Part shown: positions 9,272 to 17,523 of the stretch, piece after piece
How the letters are laid out: each line of letters begins with the position of its first letter
Position numbering within the stretch: the stretch's first letter is position 1
DNA from: Pontibacter mangrovi
GTDB lineage: Bacteria; Bacteroidota; Bacteroidia; Cytophagales; Hymenobacteraceae
Assembly (NCBI RefSeq): GCF_006385705.1
Contig: NZ_VFRQ01000006.1
Location: forward strand, 62,001-126,000
DNA length: 64,000 nucleotides
Direction: 5' to 3'
The notes under the pieces: model-generated
Databases searched by the model: none
What the model saw: only the letters and a program-made list of their open reading frames with translations
Told to the model about the DNA's origin: nothing
Translations under genes and position numbers: made by a program

Positions 9272-9703
9272 ATGCAGACGACCTATACCCACCGGAAGAG
9301 CAAGACGGAGCTGGCTACCTGGAGCGCGCGAGCAGCAGCTTTCCTGCTGGATGCGCTGCTGCTGCTTACCCTGGTGGGCATTGCCGATTTCTTTACCTTT
9401 AGCAGTAATGATGCCGTGCTTTTGTTAAAGCCAGAGCGGCTGTTGCACCTGATGCTCGGCTGGCTATACTTTGCCGGCACCGAAACCTGCCCCTGCCAGG
9501 GCACGGTGGGCAAATACCTCATGAACCTGCGCGTGACTGATGACCACGGCGAGCGGATTTCCTTTCGGGCCGCCACGCTTCGCTTCTTTCTAAGGCCAGC
9601 CTCTTTGGTGATTATCTTTTTCCGGATACTTCTGGGCACCTTCCACAACACCAGCCGTACCTTCCATGATAAAGTGGCCGCCTCGCGGGTGGTGCAGCGC
9701 TAG
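9272..9703 (+). CDS. RDD family membrane protein (tandem paralogue)
   Basis: A 143-residue relative of the preceding gene. It shares the same order of elements: WSARAAAFLLDALLLL helix (about 18-40), LGWLYFAGTE, GTVGKYLMNLRVTDDHGERISFRA (about 83-106) and a final FHDKVAASRVV. The middle loop is shorter and the N-terminus more basic. Sequence identity is moderate by eye, so the duplication is old. A weak hairpin (GAGGC/GCCTC, 9174-9198) lies between the two genes, so they may be transcribed separately. It converges with the DUF389 gene 22 bases downstream. Confidence 0.88.
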   Translation: MQTTYTHRKSKTELATWSARAAAFLLDALLLLTLVGIADFFTFSSNDAVLLLKPERLLHLMLGWLYFAGTETCPCQGTVGKYLMNLRVTDDHGERISFRAATLRFFLRPASLVIIFFRILLGTFHNTSRTFHDKVAASRVVQR

Positions 9704-9725
9704 CGTTGATCCGTTATTCCATACT

Positions 9726-11003
9726 TTATTTGTAGCCGGTGCCCGGGTAATCCAGCACCGTAATGTCGAACATGGGATCGGCGTTCCAGCCTTTGGCCTT
9801 TAGTTTTTGATAGAGCACCGCTGCCACCCTCTTCTTTACCTGCCCGTCAGTCAGCGAATCGCTGCGCTTATAGAGGTACAGCTCGCAGATGACCGGGTTC
9901 TTGTCCGGAAGCGTGCCGCGCGTGAAGCGGGCATCCAGGGCAATGGTCTCAATGTCTTTCATCTTGGAAAGCTCCTGACGCATCACCTCCTCCATCAGCG
10001 TGTTCAGGCTGGCCTTTTCCAGCCCCGGCTTGTTGGAGAACTGCCAGTAGAGCATGCCCCCGATCAGCAGCACCGACACGACCTGCGAGATCCGGAACAC
10101 GCGCTCTTTGCCGTCTGCAAAGCGAACTCCCTTTACCGTCACCTTGCCCAGGTAGCGAAACACCAGGGCCGCCACCAGCTGAATGACAAGCAGCTGAAAG
10201 ATCAGCAGGAAGACGCCGCTGCGCACCAGTTGCCAGTTGCCAAAGTTTAGCGCCATGCCGATAAGGCCGGTAGGCGGCGAAAGCGAGGCTGCCACCAGCA
10301 TGCCCACAGCCGCCCCCGACACCAGGCTGTCGCGGTCGGACTGCACCAGGTTCACCCCGCCTGCCACGCCTGCCGCCAAAGGCAGCAGCACCGTCACCTG
10401 CGAAATATGGCTTACACTTACCATCAGCGAGGTGGCATACTTTTGATCGATCAGGAAAGAAAGTATAAACGTGACAAGTATGGCCGTGCCAATGGCCATG
10501 AAATAGCGCAGCAGGCTTTGCTTTAGCAGCCCTCCTTTGCCAGCGGCAGCGCCCAGCGCCGCGTTCATGGCCGGGCCCGCAAACGGCGACACCAGCATGG
10601 CTGCCACCAGCAGGTAACTCGTGTTGGTGTAAAAACCGACCCACACCAGCATACCTCCCGCCACCGCGTAGGCCAGCAGGCCTGTTTTAGAGCCGACGCT
10701 CTGCAGGCCACCTAGAAAAATCTCTATCGGGCTCCGGAAGGTCACATCGGCCACCTGGTCGGGGGCATCATCCTGCGGGGGATACAGCGAAATGATGCCT
10801 CTGGGCACCAAGGTGATTTCCGCCTCTTCAAAGTCACTAAGCGAGGCGATAAAGTCGCTGACTTTGCTGTTGTTCAGGCAAACGGTCACCAACTCCCCCT
10901 GGTCTACCTTTTCCAGCACCAGGTTCACGCCCTTGTGGTCCTGGGCGATCTTCTTTACCGCTTGCCCCTCTCCTTCTTTTACTTTGATCGTTACGTTGCG
11001 CAT
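9726..11003 (-). CDS. DUF389 domain integral membrane protein
   Basis: A protein of 425 residues if started at 11003 (MRNVTIKV). The frame is open to 11102, but that upstream stretch overlaps the terminator of the neighbouring gene, so I reject the longer form. The N-terminal 90 or so residues are soluble and of mixed alpha/beta character. A block of hydrophobic helices follows, including MLVSPFAGPAMNAALGAAAG and LSPPTGLIGMALNFG, which fit the DUF389/TIGR00341 family. A C-terminal soluble tail of about 90 residues comes last. The function of the family is unknown. It is probably an inner-membrane protein. Confidence 0.88.
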   Translation of the reverse strand: MRNVTIKVKEGEGQAVKKIAQDHKGVNLVLEKVDQGELVTVCLNNSKVSDFIASLSDFEEAEITLVPRGIISLYPPQDDAPDQVADVTFRSPIEIFLGGLQSVGSKTGLLAYAVAGGMLVWVGFYTNTSYLLVAAMLVSPFAGPAMNAALGAAAGKGGLLKQSLLRYFMAIGTAILVTFILSFLIDQKYATSLMVSVSHISQVTVLLPLAAGVAGGVNLVQSDRDSLVSGAAVGMLVAASLSPPTGLIGMALNFGNWQLVRSGVFLLIFQLLVIQLVAALVFRYLGKVTVKGVRFADGKERVFRISQVVSVLLIGGMLYWQFSNKPGLEKASLNTLMEEVMRQELSKMKDIETIALDARFTRGTLPDKNPVICELYLYKRSDSLTDGQVKKRVAAVLYQKLKAKGWNADPMFDITVLDYPGTGYK

Positions 11004-11060
11004 GTTTCCTATGGTTTGGGTTTTTGTACGGCGCCAAGGGGCCCAGGTGTTATGGAAAGC

Positions 11061-11097
11061 AAAAAGCCCCTGCCACAACAGCGTAGCAGGGGCTTTA
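11061..11097 (-). terminator. Intrinsic terminator of the histidine phosphatase gene
   Basis: An 11-bp perfect stem, AAAGCCCCTGC/GCAGGGGCTTT (11063-11073 with 11086-11096), is followed on the minus strand by a T5 run. It lies 18 bases beyond the phosphatase stop and within the rejected N-terminal extension of the DUF389 gene, which helps fix that gene's start. Confidence 0.85.
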
Positions 11098-11114
11098 GCC
11101 AAAAGGGAAAAACC

Positions 11115-11696
11115 TTAGCGGGAGGAGGCGCCGAAATGGTCTGTCTCTACGGTAGCCGTGCCATCCGGCGCCAGCGTCAGTTTAAACAGGTAGTCATAGG
11201 TATTGTCGGAGATAAACGGCACAGGGCGCTTTACCCCGAACGTCTCCATCATGGGCAGCAGCGTATTGGAGTGGCCGCTGATCACCACCGTCTGCCCCCG
11301 GTGCTCTTCCAGTATCTGCTGTTTCAAATGGGCAAAGTCATGGGCCTCATAGGTGATCACCTCCAGCTCCCGCTCCTGGGCCAGTGGCGCCAGCGTGTGC
11401 TGCGTGCGGATATACTTGGTGGCGAATAGCGCGTCCACCTGCTTCCCCTCCAGCAGTGTTCGCAGCGCCTCGGCCCGTGCCGTCCCCGCCGGCGAAAGGT
11501 CAGGGTCCTGGTTGTCCGGGTTCGAGATGTCTTTCTCGGCGTGGCGCACCAGGTATACTTCCGTGGTGGTGTTGTTGGTATCCACCGGGTCGATGACGGC
11601 CACGGCCCCCTCCTGCCCCGCAGGCGTCTGCCTGCAGGCCACGGCCAGGAGCATGCACAAGAAAAGACTAAGTTGTTTCAGTAAAGGTTGGTTCAT
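11115..11696 (-). CDS. Histidine phosphatase superfamily lipoprotein
   Basis: A 193-residue protein with a lipoprotein signal (MNQPLLKQLSLFLCMLLAVAC; probable lipid-bearing cysteine at residue 21). The phosphatase core shows the RHAEK catalytic motif at 51-55 (the histidine forms a phospho-intermediate) and a second catalytic histidine in ISGHSN near 140. The family covers phosphoglycerate mutases, SixA and various phosphomonoesterases, so the substrate is unknown. As a lipoprotein it would act outside the cytoplasm. It lies 42 bases downstream of the TPR/zincin gene on the same strand and may be co-transcribed with it. Confidence 0.88.
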   Translation of the reverse strand: MNQPLLKQLSLFLCMLLAVACRQTPAGQEGAVAVIDPVDTNNTTTEVYLVRHAEKDISNPDNQDPDLSPAGTARAEALRTLLEGKQVDALFATKYIRTQHTLAPLAQERELEVITYEAHDFAHLKQQILEEHRGQTVVISGHSNTLLPMMETFGVKRPVPFISDNTYDYLFKLTLAPDGTATVETDHFGASSR

Positions 11697-11738
11697 GTAA
11701 AGATTAATTAAAGTATAAAAAATGGTCTGTGTTTTACC

Positions 11739-14615
11739 TTAGGTGTGCGCCAGCTGCTCGCCTGCCAGCGCCACGTTGTCTGCCTCCCGCTGCCGTCCCT
11801 TTTGCCGCAATAGCTGCACCAGCCGCTGGCGCACCTGCAGTTGGTAAGGGTAAAGCAGCAGCGAACGCTCGTAGAGCCCGATGGCCTGGTTCACATGCCC
11901 GACAGCCTCCTGCAAGTTTCCCTTTGCTGTCAGCACCGCGGCTTTCTCTACCACGGTCTGCGGCTGGGGGAGTTCTTTTAAAAGCTGCCTTGCCTTTTTC
12001 TGTTGGCCAAGCCGGGCCAGCACCTCCACCAGCAGGTAACGGTCCTGCGGCGCAAGACTGGCTTGCTTCTCCAGCAGGGGCTTGCACGCGGCCAGCGCCG
12101 CTTCCCTGTTCTGCAGCTGCAACTGGTAAGATGCCATGCGCACCATAAAGCCTGCGTCCGGGGTGCCGGCAGCTGCCAGAATGCGCTGCGCCTCGGCCAG
12201 CGTCTCAAATGCCTCTTGGTATTTGCCCTGCACTGCCAGTACCTCGGCATATTGCCGGCGCAACGCATACTGTTGGGGCTTTAGCGAGACCAGCCTTCCA
12301 AGCTCCTGCGCCGCCTCGGGCTGTAGGCTGGTCGTGCCCCGTAGCCAGTTGGCATACGCCAGCGCCTCGTCGCGGCGGTCGCGGAGGTAGGTGGATATGA
12401 CAGCGCCATTCACCACGTAGGCCTCGGCCACGGCTACCGCCTCTGGCACCATGCCATAATCCATAAAAAATTCCCGGAACTGCTCGTTAATATCAGCCTG
12501 CAGCAGCAGGTCGTCCTCCAGCTCCGCAGCTTTTTTGTAGAGCGCTATCTGGCTCATCAGCGCATCATGGGCATTTAGCTTCCCGCGGCGCTTCAGGGCT
12601 TCCTGCAGCCTGGCTTCCGCCAGGAAAAGCGGTGCATAGCCCGGGTTCACGCTTTTGGCGTTCTCCAGCCAGGCCCTGGCTTCACTGTACTTCTTCTGCG
12701 CCTGCTTTACCTGGGCATAGGCCAGCAGCACCGGCTGGTAGCTCCCGTCCCAACGCAGGGCAGTGTCCAGGTAAAGGGTGGCTTTCTCCAACGCTCCCTG
12801 CCGCTGCGCTTTGTTGGCCAGGTTCAGGTATACTTGCGCCCAGTTCGTGGCCATGGCCTGTTTGTCGCCTGCCAGGTAGGCCCGTTGCCGCTGCACCAGT
12901 TTATCCAGAAAAATATACAGCTCGGGGTCCTTTGCTTTGAGGTCAGCGGTGGTGTTGATGGATTTGTGGTTGAGCGGATGCACTTTCACCGGCTCATAGT
13001 AAGCGGGATAGGCCTGGGCCAGGAACTCGTGCTCGTTGTTGGCAGAATAATAGTCCAGGGTGCGTCCCTCCAGCATGGCCTGGTGGTACAGGCGGCGCAC
13101 CTCCCGCTTCTCGGCATCGGTAAACACCAGCTGGTGGTAAAGGTGGGTATACTCATGCAGCACCACATTCCGCTCCAGGTAAGCCCCGCGCACCACATAC
13201 TCTATAGCCGCCGCCCCGCTTCCCACCCCCCGGATGTCCATCCACTGGCGGTTATCAAAGGTAGTGGCCTGCCGGAAGAAAGGCGTGTGCATGGCCGTGG
13301 CCAGGTCCACGTGCAAAGGTGGTATCACAAAGGTCTCGCCCTGTTTACTCAGAAACGGAAAGTATACGGTGCTCTCGTACAGCTGCGCCCACACCATTTG
13401 CTGCACTTCCTTGCCAGGGTAATAGGTGACATCCGGGAAAACCCGGGCAAAGGTAGCCGGGTCTTTTATCACCGTTTGTTGCACCACCTGCTGCAGCGAG
13501 TCGTAGTGGTGCAGGTAGGTGAGCTGTTTTTGCTTGATGACCGCCGCCAGGGCGTTATGCGCCGGCCCGTAGTGTTTCTTTTTTTGGAGGATGCGCTGAA
13601 AAATCGCCTGGGCCGAGTCCAGGCGCGTTTGCCTGTCCATTCCGAAGGCCATGTAATATGCCGAGCCGCGGAGCATGGCAGGCAAAACCGAGCTTTTATA
13701 CTTCTGCTGCACCCGTGCGGCCGCGGCCAGGGCCTCTGCTAGCTTATTGCCGGAAAGAAGGCTGTCTGCTGCTTGTAGCTCCTGCCGCACCTCTCCGTCC
13801 TCGGGCTGGGCGTAGTCGGCATAGGTCAGGTTGGTATGGCCGTTCCCCCAGTGCCAGTGCGTCACGTAGTGCAGCGGGTTTAGCGCCAGCGCCAGCTCCC
13901 ACTGCGCCGCCATGGCATCAAGCTGCGTGGCGTCTACCCGGCGCCAGATAGCATAGCCATAGTTAAAGCGGGCATCGGCATTAAACGGGTTCAGGGTCAG
14001 GCTATTGATAAGGGGCTGCTCGGCCAGCTCCGGCTTTTGGTTCCAGAAATGCACTTCCGACTCCAGCAGCCAGGCCCCGGCATTCTCAGGGTTCCAGCCT
14101 TGCACTTTCAGGGCCCATCGCAGCGCCTCCTCATACTTTTTCTGCAGCATCAGCACCCGCCCTAGCAGCAGGGCCGCTTCCTCATCCTTTAGGTTTTCGG
14201 TGAGCAGCGCGTGGGCAGTGGCTTTGGCTTTCTCCAGTTCCCAGGCCTGCAGCTGTAGCTGGCCCAGCAGCAGGAGCGCCTCCCGCTGCGCCGGCTCTTT
14301 TACCAGCACCTGCGCTACCAGGCGCTCGGCCTCCGGAAACCTGCTTTCCAGCAGGGCCAGCCGCGCCCAGGCCAGGGTCGTCTCGGTTCCTGGCTGCGCC
14401 TGTTGCAGTACCTGCTTTGCCTCCTGCCACGCCCCCAGTTCCAGCAGGCGGGTAGCCTTTCGGGCAGGCGTTATACTTGCCTGTAGCGCCTTTTGCCTTT
14501 CCTGGAAGAGTTGCTGCCGTACCGCCACCACCTCATCCGGGTGTTGGGCCATTGCCGGCAGCAGAGGCAGAAAAAGCAGGGTACAAAGCAGCGCAGCGCG
14601 AAGAATAAATAACAT
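11739..14615 (-). CDS. Large secreted TPR protein with an embedded HEYTH zincin-like domain
   Basis: A 958-residue protein with a cleavable signal peptide (cleavage probably after PAMAQ, about residue 23). Residues 40-330 and 600-950 are rich in TPR-type A/L/Y helical repeats. Between them, about 370-590, is a different domain. It contains HEYTHLYHQ with HEYTH at 487-491, then NEHEFLAQAYPAYYEP about 40 residues later. That spacing suits a gluzincin peptidase in which the glutamate is the third zinc ligand. I infer a periplasmic or outer-membrane zinc peptidase held between TPR arms, or an inactive binding version. The family is not one I recognise. The histidine phosphatase lipoprotein follows. 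Confidence 0.75.
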   Translation of the reverse strand: MLFILRAALLCTLLFLPLLPAMAQHPDEVVAVRQQLFQERQKALQASITPARKATRLLELGAWQEAKQVLQQAQPGTETTLAWARLALLESRFPEAERLVAQVLVKEPAQREALLLLGQLQLQAWELEKAKATAHALLTENLKDEEAALLLGRVLMLQKKYEEALRWALKVQGWNPENAGAWLLESEVHFWNQKPELAEQPLINSLTLNPFNADARFNYGYAIWRRVDATQLDAMAAQWELALALNPLHYVTHWHWGNGHTNLTYADYAQPEDGEVRQELQAADSLLSGNKLAEALAAAARVQQKYKSSVLPAMLRGSAYYMAFGMDRQTRLDSAQAIFQRILQKKKHYGPAHNALAAVIKQKQLTYLHHYDSLQQVVQQTVIKDPATFARVFPDVTYYPGKEVQQMVWAQLYESTVYFPFLSKQGETFVIPPLHVDLATAMHTPFFRQATTFDNRQWMDIRGVGSGAAAIEYVVRGAYLERNVVLHEYTHLYHQLVFTDAEKREVRRLYHQAMLEGRTLDYYSANNEHEFLAQAYPAYYEPVKVHPLNHKSINTTADLKAKDPELYIFLDKLVQRQRAYLAGDKQAMATNWAQVYLNLANKAQRQGALEKATLYLDTALRWDGSYQPVLLAYAQVKQAQKKYSEARAWLENAKSVNPGYAPLFLAEARLQEALKRRGKLNAHDALMSQIALYKKAAELEDDLLLQADINEQFREFFMDYGMVPEAVAVAEAYVVNGAVISTYLRDRRDEALAYANWLRGTTSLQPEAAQELGRLVSLKPQQYALRRQYAEVLAVQGKYQEAFETLAEAQRILAAAGTPDAGFMVRMASYQLQLQNREAALAACKPLLEKQASLAPQDRYLLVEVLARLGQQKKARQLLKELPQPQTVVEKAAVLTAKGNLQEAVGHVNQAIGLYERSLLLYPYQLQVRQRLVQLLRQKGRQREADNVALAGEQLAHT

Positions 14616-14950
14616 GTATGTTCAGGTACAGCCAATTAACTTCTAAAAGTATGACATTCCCGACTTCTTTAAAAATTTTCGTGCGGCAGAGGGCGGGTAA
14701 AAATTCGCTTTCCCGCTTTGGCGCCTACCTATAGCCCTTGCCTTTGCGGAAAGTCGCTGCGGCCACACGCAGGGTTTGGTTCGTAGCAAAATGCCTTCCC
14801 TCCACAATTTAACGCAAACGAAAACTAGAAATATGCAGTAAAACACGTATCTATGCTACAGATTTTCTACAAGTTTATAGGATAGGTTTGCATTACCGGC
14901 CGGGGCAGTGGCACTGCACACACCACCTGGCGTATAGAGAAGGGTACGGC
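14616..14950. other. Divergent intergenic region
   Basis: 335 bases between the TPR/zincin gene (minus) and the epimerase gene (plus). It must hold both promoters. I see one AAGTATG copy at 14647-14653 and AT-rich stretches near 14668-14700 and 14820-14880, but no convincing gene, hairpin or consensus promoter. Confidence 0.6.
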
Positions 14951-16000
14951 ATGAAAGCAATACAACGAATACTGGTGACGGGGAGCGCGGGTTTTATAGG
15001 CCATCACCTGTCGCTGGCCCTGCAGCAGCAAGGCCATGAGGTAGTAGGCATCGACAGCCTGAACAGTTACTATGACCCGGAGCTTAAGTATGGCCGGCTA
15101 AAAGCGCAGGGCTTTGAGCGCTCGGACATACAGGCGCGCACAAGCTGCCAGAGCCGCACTGTCGCCAATGCCTCCTTTGTACAGCTGGACCTGGCCGACG
15201 CAGCCGCCCTGCAGCACCTGTTTGCCGAGCAGCGCTTTGATGTGGTGATTAACCTGGCAGCACAGGCCGGCGTCCGTCACAGCATCGATCATCCGGAAGA
15301 ATACGTGAGCAGTAACCTGGTGGGCTTTGCCAACTTACTTGAGTGCTGCCGCCATCACCAGATCAAGCACCTGCTCTTTGCCTCTTCCAGCTCGGTGTAC
15401 GGCCTGAACGAGGAAACGCCTTTCCGTACCAGCCACCGCACAGATGCCCCGATATCCTTTTACGCGGCCACCAAAAAGGCCAACGAGGCAATGGCCCACA
15501 GCTATGCGCACCTGTACCGCATTCCCACCACGGGCCTGCGCTTTTTTACCGTCTACGGGCCCTGGGGCAGGCCCGATATGGCCTACTACAGCTTTGCCAA
15601 AGCCATCGTGGCCGGTCAGCCGATCCGCATTTTTAACCACGGCGATATGCTGCGCGACTTTACTTACGTGGACGATGTGGTGGAGAGCATTGTGCAGCTG
15701 CTGGACGTGAAGCCTGCTTTGGACGGGGTACCCTACAAAATCTACAACATTGGCAACCACCAGCCTGAACCGCTGCTGGAGATGGTGGCCACGCTGGAGC
15801 GGCTCCTGCAACGCAAGGCCCGGCTGGATTTGCAACCCATGCAGCCCGGCGACGTGCAGGCAACCTATGCCGATGTGGAGGACCTGATGCAGGCTACCGG
15901 GTTCAGGCCGCGCACCTCCCTGGAACAAGGGCTCAGGCATTTTGTAACGTGGTTCAAGGCCTACCACCAGGTGCCGGAAGTGCAGGAACTGAAGGTATAG
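14951..16000 (+). CDS. NAD-dependent nucleotide-sugar epimerase, UDP-glucuronate 4-epimerase type
   Basis: A 349-residue extended short-chain dehydrogenase/reductase. The NAD-binding TGSAGFIG lies at about 10-17. The catalytic serine region ASSSSVYG is near 145, and the catalytic YAATK is near 172-176. The phrase FFTVYGPWGRPDMA and the following segment match UDP-glucuronate/UDP-galacturonate 4-epimerases (CapI/LpsL type) more than dTDP-glucose dehydratases. I start at the ATG at 14951, because the 21 preceding codons of open frame add nothing family-like. It lies 120 bases upstream of a lipid-linked sugar operon and could supply its nucleotide sugar. That link is inference. Confidence 0.87.
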   Translation: MKAIQRILVTGSAGFIGHHLSLALQQQGHEVVGIDSLNSYYDPELKYGRLKAQGFERSDIQARTSCQSRTVANASFVQLDLADAAALQHLFAEQRFDVVINLAAQAGVRHSIDHPEEYVSSNLVGFANLLECCRHHQIKHLLFASSSSVYGLNEETPFRTSHRTDAPISFYAATKKANEAMAHSYAHLYRIPTTGLRFFTVYGPWGRPDMAYYSFAKAIVAGQPIRIFNHGDMLRDFTYVDDVVESIVQLLDVKPALDGVPYKIYNIGNHQPEPLLEMVATLERLLQRKARLDLQPMQPGDVQATYADVEDLMQATGFRPRTSLEQGLRHFVTWFKAYHQVPEVQELKV

Positions 16001-16121
16001 CTGCTACCCCTGTCTCCAACAGTAGCTACGCAACAAACAGTGACGGAAAGCCGCTAAACCAAAACTTAATGGCTGCCCGTAGTGTTAAGAAAATTATACT
16101 TAAAATAGACTAACGTATTAA

Positions 16122-16877
16122 ATGGTTGCTACCACATCCGTTTCGCTTACCGTGCTCGTGCCGGTTTATAATGAGGAAGGCTGCCTGCAGCGCTTCCGCG
16201 AGGCCATGGACGCCTTCCTGGCGCAGACACCGGTGCCTACGCAGGTGCTCTTCATCAACGATGGCTCCACCGACAGCAGCCTTACCCAGATACGGGAAAT
16301 CTGCCAGCGCAGCACCGGCTACAGCTATATTTCCCTGGACCGCAACCATGGCCTCAGCACCGCCATTAAAGCAGGTATCAACCATAGCCAAACCACACAC
16401 ATCGGCTACATCGACTCTGACCTGCAGACCTCCCCGCTGGACTTCCTGCTGCTACTCGAGCACGTCACGGACTACGAGATGGTCATCGGCATCCGGGCCA
16501 AGCGCAAGGATACCTTTGTGAAGAAAATCTCCTCCAAAATTGCCAACGGCTTCCGCCGCTACATGATCAACGACGGCATCGTGGATACGGGCTGCCCGCT
16601 CAAGATCATGGATGCCGCCTATGCCAAGCGCGTCCCTTTCTTCGATGGGATGCACCGCTTCCTGCCCGCGCTCCTGCAACTGCAGGGCGGCAGGGTAAAA
16701 CAGCTGCCCGTGCAGCACTTCGAGCGCTTTGCCGGTTACTCCAAATACCACCTGTTCAACCGCCTGTGGGGCCCGCTCAACGATACCTTTGCCTTTCGGT
16801 GGATGCGCAAGCGCTACATCACCTATGGCATTGCCGAGGAGTTTGAGAATCAGCCGGTAGCCAATGGACATTTCTGA
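16122..16877 (+). CDS. GT2 polyprenyl-phosphate sugar transferase (ArnC/DPM1-like)
   Basis: A 251-residue GT2 enzyme of the dolichol/undecaprenyl-phosphate glycosyltransferase group. NDGSTD sits at about 46-51, the metal-binding DSDLQTSP motif near 91-98 is typical of the group, and a GMHRFLPALL segment near 178-187 is characteristic of ArnC/GtrB-like enzymes. It lacks the C-terminal membrane helices of GtrB. Its stop overlaps the next gene by 14 bases. The following genes encode a LAB_N membrane protein and an ArnT-like transferase, so I infer that it loads a sugar on undecaprenyl phosphate for transfer on the far side of the membrane. Confidence 0.88.
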   Translation: MVATTSVSLTVLVPVYNEEGCLQRFREAMDAFLAQTPVPTQVLFINDGSTDSSLTQIREICQRSTGYSYISLDRNHGLSTAIKAGINHSQTTHIGYIDSDLQTSPLDFLLLLEHVTDYEMVIGIRAKRKDTFVKKISSKIANGFRRYMINDGIVDTGCPLKIMDAAYAKRVPFFDGMHRFLPALLQLQGGRVKQLPVQHFERFAGYSKYHLFNRLWGPLNDTFAFRWMRKRYITYGIAEEFENQPVANGHF

Positions 16878-17520
16878 GGCGCTGATCTACGGCGTGGGGC
16901 TGTGCGCCCAGCTGCTGTTTTCAGCCCGCATCCTCCTGCAGTGGGTTATGTCGGAACGGGCGGGTAAAGTGCTTTCCCCTGACTCCTTCTGGACGACCAG
17001 CCTGCTGGCCTCTGTCCTGCTGATGGCCTACGGCGCCTTGCGAAACGACATCGTGATTGTGGGCGGCCAGCTTATTTCCTATTTTATTTATGTGCGTAAC
17101 ATCAAGCTCAAGCAGGTGTGGGAAGGCCTGGCCTGGCCTGTGCGCTGGGGAGCCCTCCTGTTTCCGTTTGCGGCGGTGGGCTGGCTGCTGTGGAGCGAGA
17201 CCTATAGCTTTAGCTATATCATGGAGCACAGCAAGGCCTCCGGCGCCCTGATTGCCTGGGGTGGGGCCGGGCAGGTGATCTTTACGTTTCGCTTTGTCTA
17301 CCAGTGGTGGCACTCGGAGCGTCGGCAGGAGTCTGTCATCCCGCTCGGCTTTTGGGTGATCAGCCTGGTGGGCAGCCTCATGATCATGTCCTATGCCGTG
17401 CTGCGGCTGGACCCGGTGCTTTTTCTGGGGCAGATATTTGGCGTGGCGGCTTATACTCGTAATTTTATGCTGGGGCTACGCGAGCAGCGGTCTTCCCCGG
17501 AAACGTCTTCATCAAACTAA
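16864..17520 (+). CDS. LAB_N (lipid-A biosynthesis N-terminal) domain membrane protein, two repeats
   Basis: A 218-residue protein made almost wholly of hydrophobic helices. It carries two copies of a segment resembling the N-terminal domain found on some LpxB proteins. Copy 1 is FSARILLQWVMSERAGKVLSPDSFWTTSLL (about 19-48, written here only as a position guide). Copy 2 is FRFVYQWWHSE followed by VIPLGFWVISLVG (about 142-170). Shared features are R-x3-QW, SER/SE and P-x2-FW. In other bacteria such proteins accompany ArnC/ArnT-type pairs. A role in moving or presenting the lipid-linked sugar is inference. It overlaps the upstream GT2 gene by 14 bases and precedes the GT39 gene by 3. Confidence 0.85.
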   Translation: MDISEALIYGVGLCAQLLFSARILLQWVMSERAGKVLSPDSFWTTSLLASVLLMAYGALRNDIVIVGGQLISYFIYVRNIKLKQVWEGLAWPVRWGALLFPFAAVGWLLWSETYSFSYIMEHSKASGALIAWGGAGQVIFTFRFVYQWWHSERRQESVIPLGFWVISLVGSLMIMSYAVLRLDPVLFLGQIFGVAAYTRNFMLGLREQRSSPETSSSN

Positions 17521-17523
17521 ACG

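Noticed and set aside
12834..13742. 302-residue plus-strand frame inside the TPR/zincin gene
   Set aside because: It is antisense to the 958-residue gene and has the typical composition of a shadow frame.
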